Part shown: one piece after another, positions 9,201-18,652 of the stretch | Numbering within the stretch: the first letter of the stretch is position 1 | How the letters are laid out: every line of letters starts with the position of its first letter | Origin: Mobiluncus curtisii subsp. curtisii ATCC 35241 | Lineage (GTDB): Bacteria; Actinomycetota; Actinomycetes; Actinomycetales; Actinomycetaceae | Length of the DNA stretch: 64,000 nt | NCBI RefSeq assembly: GCF_000146285.1 | Contig: NZ_GL385912.1 | Span: 701,108-765,107, forward strand | Direction of reading: 5' to 3' | The notes under the pieces: model-generated | The model's input: only the letters and a program-made list of their open reading frames with translations | Databases searched by the model: none | What the model was told of the DNA's origin: nothing | Program-made: the position numbers and the translations under genes

Positions 9201-12098
9201 ATGAGCGAGGCTACCCCGCAATTGCTGACCAGTGAAGATATTTTTTCTGCCCAGTTCCCTGCAACAAAATTTCGTGATGGGTACGACCAGAATCAAATCG
9301 ACGACTACCTTGATGAAGTAGTGCGTGTCCTTTCGTACTATGAAGCGTTAAATGCTTCTCCAGAAGCCGAGGTGGATTTGGCTTATATCACGGTCCGCGG
9401 TCGAGACGTGCGCGAGGTCGATTTCGACTACACCCGGATGCGCGTGGGATACGACCAAGATGCCGTGGACGACTACTTGGACCAGGTCGCAGCTACTTTG
9501 GAGGCTTACGAAAAACTCTACGGCATCCCCCCTTCAGACCAGCGTTACCAGGTGCTACAGGTGGATGGAGCAGCATTAGAGGCGGAAGCCGCCGAACAAG
9601 CCGCTGCCTCTGGCGAACTGCCCAGCAGCAGTGCGCCTAACGAAGATGCAGCTGTGACTCCTATTGAGATTGCGGCTGAAACTCCCCCGAGCCAACCCGC
9701 AGAGCAAACCGTTGCTAGCGCAGCCCCGCTCCCCGTGACCCCCGCTGCAACTCCGAGTGAGGACTTGGGGGTAAGTTCCTCTATCCTGGGTACTCCCACC
9801 GGGTCGATTCCCGTGACGCAGCCGGTTCCTTTCGAGCATGCAGTGCTAACTAATCACGAGGACGGGTCGCCGGCTGGTCATGATTTTGACGCCACCAGCA
9901 CGGCGAGTTCCCCCCTGTTTCCTCCCCTCAACGCGGCGATGTCACCCCAGTCGCAAATGCCCGAGACTGGTACAAATGCGTCCCCGATCGAAAGCATCCC
10001 CGAACAGAATTTCGCCAGTGCCGCCCTGCCCGAAACGGAGACTCCGATAGCACCATCTGTCGCAGCCAGCGGAGAAACCGCTCCGGCAGTTCCCCTCCCT
10101 GAGCCTGACGATGAATGGGGTGAAGTTCCGCAGTATCCTGTAGACGCGCCGGAGCCACAGACCCCGGACGCAACCGCTGCGCAAACCTATTCTGAGCCCG
10201 GATACGACCCTTACCAGTCCTACGAATATGACGCTTACGACCAACCGATGAGCACGACCCCCGCTGAATATCAGGGCAGTTCCGAGCCATATCCGGAGGC
10301 TCCTGCCGAAGCTGGATACCCCTCGCCCTATGGCACGGCAACACCGGAAAGCTACGACTACCCGCCACAGGCGGAGGGAGAAAACCAGGCGTTCATTCCC
10401 GAAGACACCACGATGGTGATACCGGTCACTCCCGCTGCACCGGTTGATACTGCACCCCCTACCGAGGTCCCGTCTGAGTATGCGCAAGACTATGAACCGG
10501 GAGAATACCCGGAAGGAGACGAATCATCCTCGGAGGAGACCCCTGATTACGACTCGACCTTTGCTGTGGATCAAGAAGAACCCTACGACCTAGAAGAATC
10601 TCTGGACGATGATTATCCCGAGGAGATCACGCTGGACGATGCCCCGGATTTACCGGTAGAAACGACCGACGTTCAGGCTGATTCCACCGCTTTGCAAGAG
10701 GATTTTTATGCTCCTGCTACCCCGGAAGAAACGCCGGTCGCCCCCGTCGCGGCGGAACCTGCCGAATATTATGCCCCAGAATCTGTACCCGAGTCGATGT
10801 CTCAACCCTATGTTGAACAGCCGCAACCCCCTTATGCGACCCCGGAGTCACCCACGATTGACCCGTTAACTTATGCGACCCCGGAACAGCCTGCCACCGC
10901 GGACTCGTGGCAGACACCAAATCCCTACCAGGCAGAGGGCTTAACCCCGAGTGAGTGGGATGGGACCCCGCAACCGACGGCTTACGAGCAGCTCGATGAG
11001 CAACCCAGCGTGCAACCCACCGTGCAACCCGACTTGCAGCCTACCGAACAGTACGGCGTCCCGGACTTTTCGGCAAATGAACCAGCCTATGCCACTGCCG
11101 CTCCGGAAATGCCGGAGGAACTCGCGGTGGAACAGCCTGAGCCGACGAGTGAAACTCTCGATGCCCCGACAGAACTGTCTGAGCCTGTTGAAGCTGCCGA
11201 ACCCGCCGAGCCTAGCTTTTCGACTTTCCAAATGCCCCAGCTCGAAGCCGTGGAACTGGGCAAGGACGAAGTCGCACCCGTGGAAGTTAACGATGCAGAG
11301 TTCGCCCCTGCTGATTACAGCACTCCAACAGAAACTCCGAAAGCCCCACTGACCGACGTGGTGGCTCCTCCGCTGCCGACCCCCGGAGTGGGGCTGGATT
11401 TGGGTCAGATTCGCGAAAAACTTGCCCCTGAACAGGCAGATTCTTCGGCGGAATCGGAACAAAAGCTGGCTGATGTGCCGGGTGTGTTGATGACTCCCAC
11501 CCGCAGCGCTACGGACTTTCCGCCTACCGAGTCACCTACCGAGTCACCCGCCGCGGGAGCACTGACCGAACCGGAACCGACCGGGACTGTCACGGAACAT
11601 CTTTCGGCGACGCGGCTAGAGGAACTGGCAGCGCAGAATGCTGCGTCGGTCCCTGAAACCGCAGCGGACATCCCCATGATTGATACCCAATCTGAGAATA
11701 ATGAATCTACAAAGGGTCAACCGACACCGATTTTCCCTGATGATTCCAACCCGCGCCCCATGCTACAAGGCGAGGAGCCTCTGGCGGAAGTCGATCCGGA
11801 CGGACGTTTCATCCCGCACTTCTTGGCTGGGTACCGCTCGAATTTGGACACATTCACTTCTGTGTATGGCTCCCTCGACGAGAGCGGTTCGCGGGTAAAA
11901 CCGGCTTCTATTGCGAAACTCGAAGCCCAACAGCACCGTAAATCGATTACCACGGGATACCTGGTAACAGTAGCCACGTCGCGACCCCTAGGCGCGGATG
12001 ATCAGGTCTTTGTGCGTCTCCCGGATGGACGCGAAGTCCCTGTAACCTCGGCGTCTTCGGACTTTGACGGTGTGCATTTGACCATTCCAAAAATTTGA
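9201..12098 (+). CDS. Tandem DivIVA-domain protein with very long acidic disordered region
   Basis: 965 aa. Two DivIVA-type membrane-targeting repeats stand at the N-terminus: FRDGYDQNQIDDYLDEV (about residue 25) and MRVGYDQDAVDDYLDQV (about residue 75), each followed by a helix. Residues about 130-860 are low-complexity and rich in Pro, Glu, Ala, Thr, with Tyr-rich acidic stretches. The last about 90 residues (FLAGYRSNLDTFTSVYGSL to DGREVPVTSASSDFDG) look folded again; I do not recognise that domain. DivIVA proteins mark poles and septa of Gram-positives by binding curved membrane. Start chosen at ATG 9201 (GGAAAGGA upstream). The beta-lactamase-fold gene follows after 15 nt, likely one operon. 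Confidence 0.85.
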   Translation: MSEATPQLLTSEDIFSAQFPATKFRDGYDQNQIDDYLDEVVRVLSYYEALNASPEAEVDLAYITVRGRDVREVDFDYTRMRVGYDQDAVDDYLDQVAATLEAYEKLYGIPPSDQRYQVLQVDGAALEAEAAEQAAASGELPSSSAPNEDAAVTPIEIAAETPPSQPAEQTVASAAPLPVTPAATPSEDLGVSSSILGTPTGSIPVTQPVPFEHAVLTNHEDGSPAGHDFDATSTASSPLFPPLNAAMSPQSQMPETGTNASPIESIPEQNFASAALPETETPIAPSVAASGETAPAVPLPEPDDEWGEVPQYPVDAPEPQTPDATAAQTYSEPGYDPYQSYEYDAYDQPMSTTPAEYQGSSEPYPEAPAEAGYPSPYGTATPESYDYPPQAEGENQAFIPEDTTMVIPVTPAAPVDTAPPTEVPSEYAQDYEPGEYPEGDESSSEETPDYDSTFAVDQEEPYDLEESLDDDYPEEITLDDAPDLPVETTDVQADSTALQEDFYAPATPEETPVAPVAAEPAEYYAPESVPESMSQPYVEQPQPPYATPESPTIDPLTYATPEQPATADSWQTPNPYQAEGLTPSEWDGTPQPTAYEQLDEQPSVQPTVQPDLQPTEQYGVPDFSANEPAYATAAPEMPEELAVEQPEPTSETLDAPTELSEPVEAAEPAEPSFSTFQMPQLEAVELGKDEVAPVEVNDAEFAPADYSTPTETPKAPLTDVVAPPLPTPGVGLDLGQIREKLAPEQADSSAESEQKLADVPGVLMTPTRSATDFPPTESPTESPAAGALTEPEPTGTVTEHLSATRLEELAAQNAASVPETAADIPMIDTQSENNESTKGQPTPIFPDDSNPRPMLQGEEPLAEVDPDGRFIPHFLAGYRSNLDTFTSVYGSLDESGSRVKPASIAKLEAQQHRKSITTGYLVTVATSRPLGADDQVFVRLPDGREVPVTSASSDFDGVHLTIPKI

Positions 12099-12113
12099 GA
12101 GTTTGCCTATCTG

Positions 12114-13178
12114 ATGTCTTACACCCCGAAACATTACAATCCCTATTACGATGCCGCCAGCGAGCAGCGGCGCCGAGTCCGGCGCGGCTTAGTGGCACTA
12201 GGGATAACCCTGCTGACCGGGGGTCTGGTAACGGGCGCGGTAGCCGTGACCGTTACCCAGCTGGCTCGTCAGCCTCAGGTGAGCGCCTCGCCAAGCCCTT
12301 CCCTCACCTCGCAACGCCCAGGGGATTCTGCGGGTTCAGACACTAATTCAGCAGGAACTAATCAACGCAGTTCCGATTCGACCTCCGCCCCAGGTGCAAG
12401 CCCGAGCGATTCTCCCGCACCCCAGACTCCTGATGGCGCCCAAGTCCAGGGCTGTGATGGCACGGTGCTGACGTCTCCCGCCGCCGGGCGACTCAGCAGC
12501 CAAGATTTGCGCGCGACATTCGAAAAAGTCGGTCGAGACACGGGCGCGACCATTTCTGTGGCTTGGTTTGACCCGACCAGCTCCAAGATTGAAACTGCCG
12601 GATCTGCACAAGCGTGGGTGGCATGGTCGACCTCGAAAGTTCCAGTTTCCGTGGCAGTCTCTCAGGCGGGGAAGGCGGGTGCTATGGCTGGTTCCATGTC
12701 AGCAGCTTTGCGTCACTCGGATAATGGTGCCGCCGAGGCACTGTGGAAATCTTTGGGCACAAACGATGCCGCTCGGGCTCAGGCCACCACGCAAGTTTTA
12801 CGTCAAACCGGGGATAACTCGACCACGGTTCCTTCCACACGACTGCGTTCCGGGTTCACAGTTTTTGGGCAAACTCCCTGGACCACCGCATCCCAAGTAG
12901 GTTTCATGATGAAACTGCCCTGTTTAGCAGGTTCAGGTCCGGTTGTGTCCAATATGGGGCAAGTCAGTGGCGACCAGCGCTGGGGAATGGGTCGGCTACC
13001 CGGCGCGACCTTCAAAGGCGGTTGGGGACCGGGCGTCAGCGGAGGCTACCTGGTTCGCCAAATGGGATGGTACCAAAACAGTGAAGGCAAGCGGGTACCC
13101 CTGGCTATCGCCGCCCAAGCCGGCTCTTTTGAGGGCGGTATCGGCGTGTTGAACAAGCTCGTCGCCGCCGTAGGCTGA
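12114..13178 (+). CDS. Membrane-anchored serine hydrolase, class A beta-lactamase fold
   Basis: 354 aa. A basic cytoplasmic tail (about 1-25), one membrane helix (about 25-48), a Ser/Pro/Thr linker (about 50-105), then a beta-lactamase/DD-peptidase-like domain. All three family motifs are visible: STSK (SxxK nucleophile site), HSDNG (SDN) and FKGGWGPG at the KTG position. The region before the nucleophile is short and no clear Glu166 omega-loop motif is seen, so antibiotic hydrolysis is not assured; a peptidoglycan-related hydrolase or sensor is equally possible. It follows the DivIVA-repeat gene by 15 nt and ends one base from a convergent gene. Confidence 0.75.
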   Translation: MSYTPKHYNPYYDAASEQRRRVRRGLVALGITLLTGGLVTGAVAVTVTQLARQPQVSASPSPSLTSQRPGDSAGSDTNSAGTNQRSSDSTSAPGASPSDSPAPQTPDGAQVQGCDGTVLTSPAAGRLSSQDLRATFEKVGRDTGATISVAWFDPTSSKIETAGSAQAWVAWSTSKVPVSVAVSQAGKAGAMAGSMSAALRHSDNGAAEALWKSLGTNDAARAQATTQVLRQTGDNSTTVPSTRLRSGFTVFGQTPWTTASQVGFMMKLPCLAGSGPVVSNMGQVSGDQRWGMGRLPGATFKGGWGPGVSGGYLVRQMGWYQNSEGKRVPLAIAAQAGSFEGGIGVLNKLVAAVG

Positions 13179-13179
13179 G

Positions 13180-13716
13180 CTACTGTTGGATATAAACCAC
13201 CGCGTTCTTGCCGCCGGTGCAAACCACCACGCTGGCCTGGGAAAGCTGGCAGTTCATTTTGTATTCTACGTTGGTGACTGGGCTGTACGCATAGACGGCT
13301 CCCGTACCACTTGACCGGTATGCGTCCGCCACATTTTGCGCGAAATCGCAGCTGGTCACGTTGTTTACCGCGACAGTCGAGCCACACGTGGCGGTAGCGC
13401 CGCTGGGCGGCCAAGGAATCTGCCCCCCGCTCACATATTGGGTTTGGGTGGGTTGCTGCTGCACGGTTACGGTCGGCGCCGGGCTAACGGTAACAGTAGA
13501 CGTTGGTTGGCTCTGTGGCTGTGCCGCATTAGTTTCAGCTCCAGACTTGTTGTGTCCTCCCAGAATTAGCACGACGAGGAATACTGCCAACGCCACGATG
13601 ATAATTCCCAAACCGGCGGCAATACCGATTAAGACGGGGTTCGTTGAGGATTTTTGTGGCGTCGGGTACGCCATCGGCTGTTGAACGGGATATTGAGGAG
13701 GATTAGGGTACGTCAT
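13180..13716 (-). CDS. Membrane-anchored hypothetical protein
   Basis: 178 aa. Pro/Gln/Tyr-rich cytoplasmic tail (about 1-25), one membrane helix (about 27-52), a Thr/Val/Pro/Gln-rich extracytoplasmic stalk, and a small C-terminal domain (about 110-178) with four cysteines (CGSTV, TSCDFA, KMNCQL, VVCTGG) that could form two disulfides. The pattern TSCDFA-x-NV-x-AY followed by YSPVT resembles extracytoplasmic domains seen in actinobacterial cell-envelope proteins, but I cannot name it. SD GGAGAAAAGCA precedes the ATG. Convergent with the beta-lactamase-fold gene, leaving one base between the stops. Confidence 0.7.
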   Translation of the reverse strand: MTYPNPPQYPVQQPMAYPTPQKSSTNPVLIGIAAGLGIIIVALAVFLVVLILGGHNKSGAETNAAQPQSQPTSTVTVSPAPTVTVQQQPTQTQYVSGGQIPWPPSGATATCGSTVAVNNVTSCDFAQNVADAYRSSGTGAVYAYSPVTNVEYKMNCQLSQASVVVCTGGKNAVVYIQQ

Positions 13717-13781
13717 TGCTTTTCTCCTTCGGTATATCTCAGGAAAAATCGTACCACCTGAGTCCTCGCGAAATTGCCCTT

Positions 13782-15662
13782 TTACATACCGAGCCGAGCC
13801 AGCAGTCCTTTCACGTCACGAGCTGCGCCTTTATCGGCAGAGAGGGCGGTGGCTCCATAGAGCTTGAGAGCATCGGAGACTTTCCGATCCCGGTGAGGTT
13901 GCCACGGGTGCGGGCTTGCTTCCATCGCTGCGCGACGGCGCGCGATTTCATCGTCCGGCACGTCCAGGGTCAGTTCCTCTCGGTTCACGTCAATAATGAT
14001 CTTGTCGCCGTCCTCTATCAGACCAATTAGCCCGCCCGCGGCCGCTTCGGGGGAAATGTGACCAATGGAAATCCCGGAAGTGCCGCCAGAGAATCGACCG
14101 TCGGTAATGAGCGCGCAGGTTTTGCCCAGCCCCCGACCTTTCAAAAAGGACGTAGGATAGAGCATTTCTTGCATTCCGGGACCACCCGCGGGACCTTCGT
14201 ATCGAATCACGACCACGTCTCCGGGCTGCACGGTCTTGTCGAGGATTTTTTCTACCGCTTCTTCCTGGGATTCCATCACGATGGCGCGACCTTCGAAGTG
14301 GAACAGCTCCGGGTCGATACCTGCGGCTTTCACGATAGCACCGTCTGGAGCGAGGTTCCCGCGCAGCACCGTCAGCCCGCCTTTCGCTACGTAGGCGTGC
14401 GCCACGTCGCGGATACAGCCCGTAGCCGCATCCGTGTCCAACGTGTCAAAGCGCGCGGTGGCAGAAAACGCGTGGATAGTGCGCTGGTTACCAGGCGCGG
14501 CGTGGAACAATTCGAGGGCTTCCGCGCTGGGGGTGCCGCCGCGCACGTCCCAGTCTGCCAACCAGGTGGCAAGGTCTGGATAGCACACGGAGTGAACATT
14601 GTGTTGCAAGAGACCGGCGCGGTCGAGTTCGCCCAGTAGCGCCGGTACTCCGCCGGCCCGGTGGACGTCCTCCATGTGATAGTCGTTGTGATTAGGGGCA
14701 ATCTTTGCCAAGGTCGGTACCGTGCGACCAATCTGGGCAATGTCTGCCAACGTGAAATCTAGTTCGGCTGCCTGGGCAGCTGCCAGCAGGTGCAGCACCG
14801 TGTTGGAGGAGCCGCCCATCGCCATATCCAGGCTCATCGCGTTGGCGAACGCCTCCTTAGTGGCAATGGACCGGGGCAGCACGGAGTCGTCCTCGTCTTC
14901 GTAATAGCGCTTCGCGAGTTGCACCACGAGCTGCCCAGCGCGGGCAAAGAGTCCCCGGCGCGCCACGTGAGTCGCGAGGGTGGAGCCGTTGCCCGGCTGC
15001 GCTAAGCCCAGCGCCTCGGTCAGGCAGTTCATCGAGTTTGCGGTAAACATTCCTGAGCAAGATCCGCAGGTCGGACACGAGATTTCTTCCACCCGGTGCA
15101 GTTCCGCATCGTCGATGTCGTCATTCGCGGTAGCGTTCATCACGGTAATCAGGCTCCCCCGACCTCCTCGTGACGGTCCGACGATGTCTTCCGCCGGGAC
15201 GCCCTTGCCGGCTTCCATCGGACCACCCGAGACGAAGACGGTGGGAATATTGAGTTTTAGCGCCGCATTGAGCATTCCGGGGGTGATTTTATCGCAGTTA
15301 GAGATGCACACCAGGGCATCCGCGGTGTGCGCACGCACCATGTATTCCACTGAGTCAGTGATGATTTCGCGACTGGGCAAGGAATAAAGCATCCCCCCGT
15401 GACCCATCGCAATCCCGTCATCTATGGCGATGGTGTTGAATTCGCGCGGCACGCCACCAGCTTGGCGCACCGCTTCAGCTACGACCTTCGCAACCTCGCG
15501 CAGGTGAATATGACCGGGCACAAACTCAGTAAAGGAGTTCGCAATCGCGACAATCGGCTTGCCAAAATCGTCATCTTTCATGCCGGTAGCGCGCCACAGG
15601 GAGCGAGCGCCTGCCATGTTCCTCCCGGTAGTAGACGTTGCGCTGTTGAGTTTGCGAGTCAT
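13782..15662 (-). CDS. ilvD: Dihydroxy-acid dehydratase
   Basis: Dehydrates 2,3-dihydroxy-isovalerate/3-methylvalerate to the 2-keto acids, the third step of Val/Ile (and Leu precursor) synthesis. 626 aa, full length. The iron-sulfur ligands are visible in [13 protein letters not shown] and [17 protein letters not shown]; also [14 protein letters not shown] and the C-terminal [19 protein letters not shown] is preceded by AAGGAGACACC. No other ilv gene is in the window. A short open frame in the leader ends inside the SD (see the entry at 15672-15752), so coupling or attenuation is possible. Confidence 0.97.
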   Translation of the reverse strand: MTRKLNSATSTTGRNMAGARSLWRATGMKDDDFGKPIVAIANSFTEFVPGHIHLREVAKVVAEAVRQAGGVPREFNTIAIDDGIAMGHGGMLYSLPSREIITDSVEYMVRAHTADALVCISNCDKITPGMLNAALKLNIPTVFVSGGPMEAGKGVPAEDIVGPSRGGRGSLITVMNATANDDIDDAELHRVEEISCPTCGSCSGMFTANSMNCLTEALGLAQPGNGSTLATHVARRGLFARAGQLVVQLAKRYYEDEDDSVLPRSIATKEAFANAMSLDMAMGGSSNTVLHLLAAAQAAELDFTLADIAQIGRTVPTLAKIAPNHNDYHMEDVHRAGGVPALLGELDRAGLLQHNVHSVCYPDLATWLADWDVRGGTPSAEALELFHAAPGNQRTIHAFSATARFDTLDTDAATGCIRDVAHAYVAKGGLTVLRGNLAPDGAIVKAAGIDPELFHFEGRAIVMESQEEAVEKILDKTVQPGDVVVIRYEGPAGGPGMQEMLYPTSFLKGRGLGKTCALITDGRFSGGTSGISIGHISPEAAAGGLIGLIEDGDKIIIDVNREELTLDVPDDEIARRRAAMEASPHPWQPHRDRKVSDALKLYGATALSADKGAARDVKGLLARLGM

Positions 15663-15671
15663 GGTGTCTCC

Positions 15672-15752
15672 TTAACGAGTTGCTTTAATACTCGGAGTTA
15701 TTTTAATTATCCGGCGCGTATTCGGCGAAACCAGAGGGGTCTTTGCCCACAT
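15672..15752 (-). CDS. Candidate ilvD leader peptide (26 codons)
   Basis: Open frame ATG-TGG-GCA up to a TAA that overlaps the ilvD SD (TAAGGAG). The peptide contains four Ile, one Leu and one Val (RRIIKI in the centre), the end products of the pathway. It begins about 20 nt after the expected transcription start and has no SD of its own. It could be a translational-coupling or attenuation leader, or chance; I saw no convincing terminator hairpin after it. Confidence 0.3.
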   Translation of the reverse strand: MWAKTPLVSPNTRRIIKITPSIKATR

Positions 15753-15776
15753 AGTGAGCACAATGCGAGAGAAATA

Positions 15777-15782
15777 ATTATA
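15777..15782 (-). promoter_or_regulatory. Probable -10 box of ilvD
   Basis: Perfect TATAAT on the minus strand about 115 nt upstream of ilvD. No good -35 is visible at 16-18 bp. It would put the transcription start near 15770, just before the candidate leader peptide. Confidence 0.45.
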
Positions 15783-15866
15783 CAGATTCAGGTATAGTCG
15801 TGCCGCAAGGGTACGGAAACTCAGCTCCGCCCCTGATAAAATCTCACGTAGCAGCGCGATAGGACG

Positions 15867-16868
15867 TTAGAAACCCAGACGGTTCAACATTTTTGGATTG
15901 CGCTGCCATTCTTTAGCGGTCCGCACATGCAAATCTAAATACACGTGATGCCCCACCAAGGATTCAATTTGCGGACGAGCCTTTGTACCGATTTCTTTGA
16001 GCCGCGCACCCTTACGTCCGATGACGATGGCTTTTTGGCTGTCACGCTCCACAAACAGATTGACGTGAATCTTCCAGAATTCCCCATCCCCGGAGCGTCC
16101 GGGTTGCTTGATAATCTCCTCCACCTGCACCGCGAGAGAGTGAGGCAGTTCCTGGCTCAGGCTTTCCAACGCAGCTTCTCGAATCAGCTCGGAAATCATC
16201 GCGGTGTCGTCCTCATCGGTGACCTGGTCTCGGGGATACAGTGGCGGTGACAAGGGCAGGCGCTGCCCCAGCAAGTCAATCAGTGTTTGCACCTGGGTAC
16301 CCTGGTGGGCTGAAATGGGCACGATTTCGGCGAAGTCGTGCAATTGTGAAACTGCCAATAGTTGTTCGGCAATCTGTTCTCGGGAGGCGGCGTCGGTTTT
16401 GGTGACGACAGCAATAGCGGGAAAATGCGCAGTTTTCAGTTGGGTTTCCACAATGCGCCGGTCGCCCGGACCGATAGGCTGGTCTGCAGGAACGCAAAAG
16501 ACCGCGACATCGACTTCCGAAAAAGCGTCGTCCACCATGTCGTTCAGACGCTGTCCCAGCAGGGTGCGAGGTCGGTGAATGCCGGGGGTATCAACCAAAA
16601 TCAGCTGAAAATCCGGGCGATGCACAATTCCGCGCGCCACTCGCCGCGTCGTCTCCGGACGGTCGGAAGTGATGGCAATCTTGCGCCCCACCATCGCGTT
16701 AATCAAAGTGGACTTGCCCACATTGGGTCGCCCAATCACCGCGGCGAAACCAGCACGGAAATCCTCGGGCCAATCTCGAGTGAAGAGACCCGAAGCTGCC
16801 AAATCAGATGTATCGTTGTCTCCCATGGTATCCATGGCATCCAAATCCGGGAAATTTATCTGATTCAT
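15867..16868 (-). CDS. era: GTPase Era
   Basis: Ribosome-associated GTPase that binds the 3' end of 16S rRNA during 30S maturation. 333 aa, slightly longer than the usual about 300 because of an N-terminal extension of about 35 residues. G1 GRPNVGKSTLINAM, G3 DTPGIHRPRT, G4 as TKTD, and a C-terminal KH domain with KAIVIGRKGARLKEIG. SD AGAGGA lies upstream of the ATG. Last gene of the hrcA-era block. Confidence 0.96.
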   Translation of the reverse strand: MNQINFPDLDAMDTMGDNDTSDLAASGLFTRDWPEDFRAGFAAVIGRPNVGKSTLINAMVGRKIAITSDRPETTRRVARGIVHRPDFQLILVDTPGIHRPRTLLGQRLNDMVDDAFSEVDVAVFCVPADQPIGPGDRRIVETQLKTAHFPAIAVVTKTDAASREQIAEQLLAVSQLHDFAEIVPISAHQGTQVQTLIDLLGQRLPLSPPLYPRDQVTDEDDTAMISELIREAALESLSQELPHSLAVQVEEIIKQPGRSGDGEFWKIHVNLFVERDSQKAIVIGRKGARLKEIGTKARPQIESLVGHHVYLDLHVRTAKEWQRNPKMLNRLGF

Positions 16869-16908
16869 GGTTTAAATCCTCTTGCCTTTCAAACTTTGGT
16901 TTTGGTAG

Positions 16909-18189
16909 CTATTCTTCATCCGGCGCTGGAGGGACGAGCCGAACGGAGATAGCTGAGACCTGGCGGCGGCGCCCTTCTGCCTCGACCGCACACAGTTCCA
17001 ATCCCTCAACAGTGGCACTCGCCCCCACCAGTGGCACCACTCCGACGGCTTTGGTCAGCAGACCGCCCACGGTATCCACGTCTTCATCGTCAATCTCGGT
17101 GCCCAGCAAATCGTTGAGGTCGACCAGAGGCAGCCGCGCCGGGACAATCCAACTGCCGTCGGGCTGCAATTCGGGTTCCTTCTCTGCGTGGTCATGCTCG
17201 TCCGAGACTTCTCCAATGACTTCCTCGACCAGGTCTTCCAAAGTGACCAGACCCGCGATGAGACCATACTCATCCACCAGCACCGCCATGTGATAGCTGT
17301 TCTGCTGCATGTCACGCAGGGTGTCATCCACCAGGTTCATCTCGGGAATGAACTTGGCTTCGCGCATAGCCTGTTCCGCGGTCATCTGTCGAGCCGCCGA
17401 ATCTGAGTTGACGCGACGCAATACATCTTTTAGGTATAGGATTCCGCGGATGTCATCCGCGTCTTCACCAATGACCGGCACTCGCGAATAGCTGGAACGC
17501 ACAAACAACGTCAAAGCCTTGTCCAGGGTCTTTTCCGATTCAATCGTAACCATGTCTACTCGCGGTACCATGACTTCGCGCACCAAAGTGCGCCCCATCT
17601 CGAAAACAGACCAAATCATCTCTCGGTCCGCATCCTCGATGGTGTCCGGCTCTCCCATTTGATCCACCATTTCGCGCAGGTCTTCGGCGACTTCATCGCG
17701 AGCTTCCTGGTCGGTCTGGCTGGAAGGACCCCGCGCGATACTCAATAGCATCCCGAAGGGTTTCCCTGCATTCCATGCCGTCACCAGGAACGGCGCCAGG
17801 TAACGCACTGTCACGTTCGGATAGCGCCGCCCCAACCGATTCCAGGGCAGAGTCATCACCACCAGCAACAATGTCCCCACACCGACGACCAGAATCGCCA
17901 CCAGCCACCAGCTAAGAGGCAGCTGTGACCCCAGCAACGCTCCGCATCCCACCGCCGCGGTCGTCACGAAAGCACGGCAAGCCCGCAAGGATGAGAGCAC
18001 TACCCGGCGATTCTCCGCCAGCAGCTCTATTTCCCTAGAGTGCTTCGCGCCTTCTTCAGCTAAATCTTCCGCCGAGGCGATGCTGAGCCGCGACACGGCA
18101 CCTTCTCCCAAGCTCAGTGGCATCGCCAGCCCGAAAGACACTGTCGCGATAAGTGTGAGCACCACCCCAGCTATGTAGGAAAACTGCAT
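16909..18189 (-). CDS. CNNM/CorC-family membrane protein (hemolysin-family)
   Basis: 426 aa. N-terminal CNNM/DUF21 membrane domain with about four helices, then a pair of CBS domains (about residues 200-320, including VMVPRVDMVTI and RVPVIGEDADDIRGILYLKD) and a C-terminal CorC/HlyC domain (LVDLNDLLGTEIDDEDVDTVGG). The family is implicated in Mg2+/Co2+ resistance or efflux; the old hemolysin name is not a function. Between ybeY and era, as in many actinobacteria. Confidence 0.92.
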   Translation of the reverse strand: MQFSYIAGVVLTLIATVSFGLAMPLSLGEGAVSRLSIASAEDLAEEGAKHSREIELLAENRRVVLSSLRACRAFVTTAAVGCGALLGSQLPLSWWLVAILVVGVGTLLLVVMTLPWNRLGRRYPNVTVRYLAPFLVTAWNAGKPFGMLLSIARGPSSQTDQEARDEVAEDLREMVDQMGEPDTIEDADREMIWSVFEMGRTLVREVMVPRVDMVTIESEKTLDKALTLFVRSSYSRVPVIGEDADDIRGILYLKDVLRRVNSDSAARQMTAEQAMREAKFIPEMNLVDDTLRDMQQNSYHMAVLVDEYGLIAGLVTLEDLVEEVIGEVSDEHDHAEKEPELQPDGSWIVPARLPLVDLNDLLGTEIDDEDVDTVGGLLTKAVGVVPLVGASATVEGLELCAVEAEGRRRQVSAISVRLVPPAPDEE

Positions 18190-18197
18190 GAGTGCCC

Positions 18198-18650
18198 CTA
18201 CCGATTCGCCAGAAAGTTCAACAGCAGCTTGCGTTGCAGGGTAAACATGGTTTTTTCTTCTTCCGGCTCGGCGTGATCGAATCCCAACAGGTGCAGCAAT
18301 CCGTGAACCGTCAACAGCAACATTTCTTCAATAGGAGCGTGACCGGCGTCGCGGGCCTGTTCCGCGGCGACGTCAGGGCACAGCACAATGTCCCCCAGCA
18401 CCCCGGCGGCACTGGGCACCCCCTCGCGCCCCGGTGTTAGCTCGTCCATCGGAAAGCTCAACACATCGGTGGGACCGGGCAAATCCATCCACTTGACGTG
18501 CAGGTCAGTCATGGTCTTAATATCTACAAACATAATGTTGACCTCAGCGGCGGGAGACACATAGAGCTGTTCCAGGCAATACGACACCAGGTCTACGAAC
18601 TCACTCATCTCCAGTTCCCACGCGGTTTCGTTATTGATTTCCACACTCAT
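18198..18650 (-). CDS. ybeY: Endoribonuclease YbeY
   Basis: rRNA maturation/quality-control endoribonuclease, 150 aa. The zinc motif HGLLHLLGFDH (H-x3-H-x5-H) is intact, preceded by TDVLSFPMDE and LGDIVLCPD. Its ATG is 2 nt from the phoH stop, so it is co-transcribed with phoH, its usual partner. Confidence 0.96.
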   Translation of the reverse strand: MSVEINNETAWELEMSEFVDLVSYCLEQLYVSPAAEVNIMFVDIKTMTDLHVKWMDLPGPTDVLSFPMDELTPGREGVPSAAGVLGDIVLCPDVAAEQARDAGHAPIEEMLLLTVHGLLHLLGFDHAEPEEEKTMFTLQRKLLLNFLANR

Positions 18651-18652
18651 GG

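Noticed and set aside
10980..11050. Internal repeats in the DivIVA-repeat gene as a mobile repeat
   Set aside because: Short QPT/QPS-type codon repeats within a low-complexity coding region; no repeat outside the gene.
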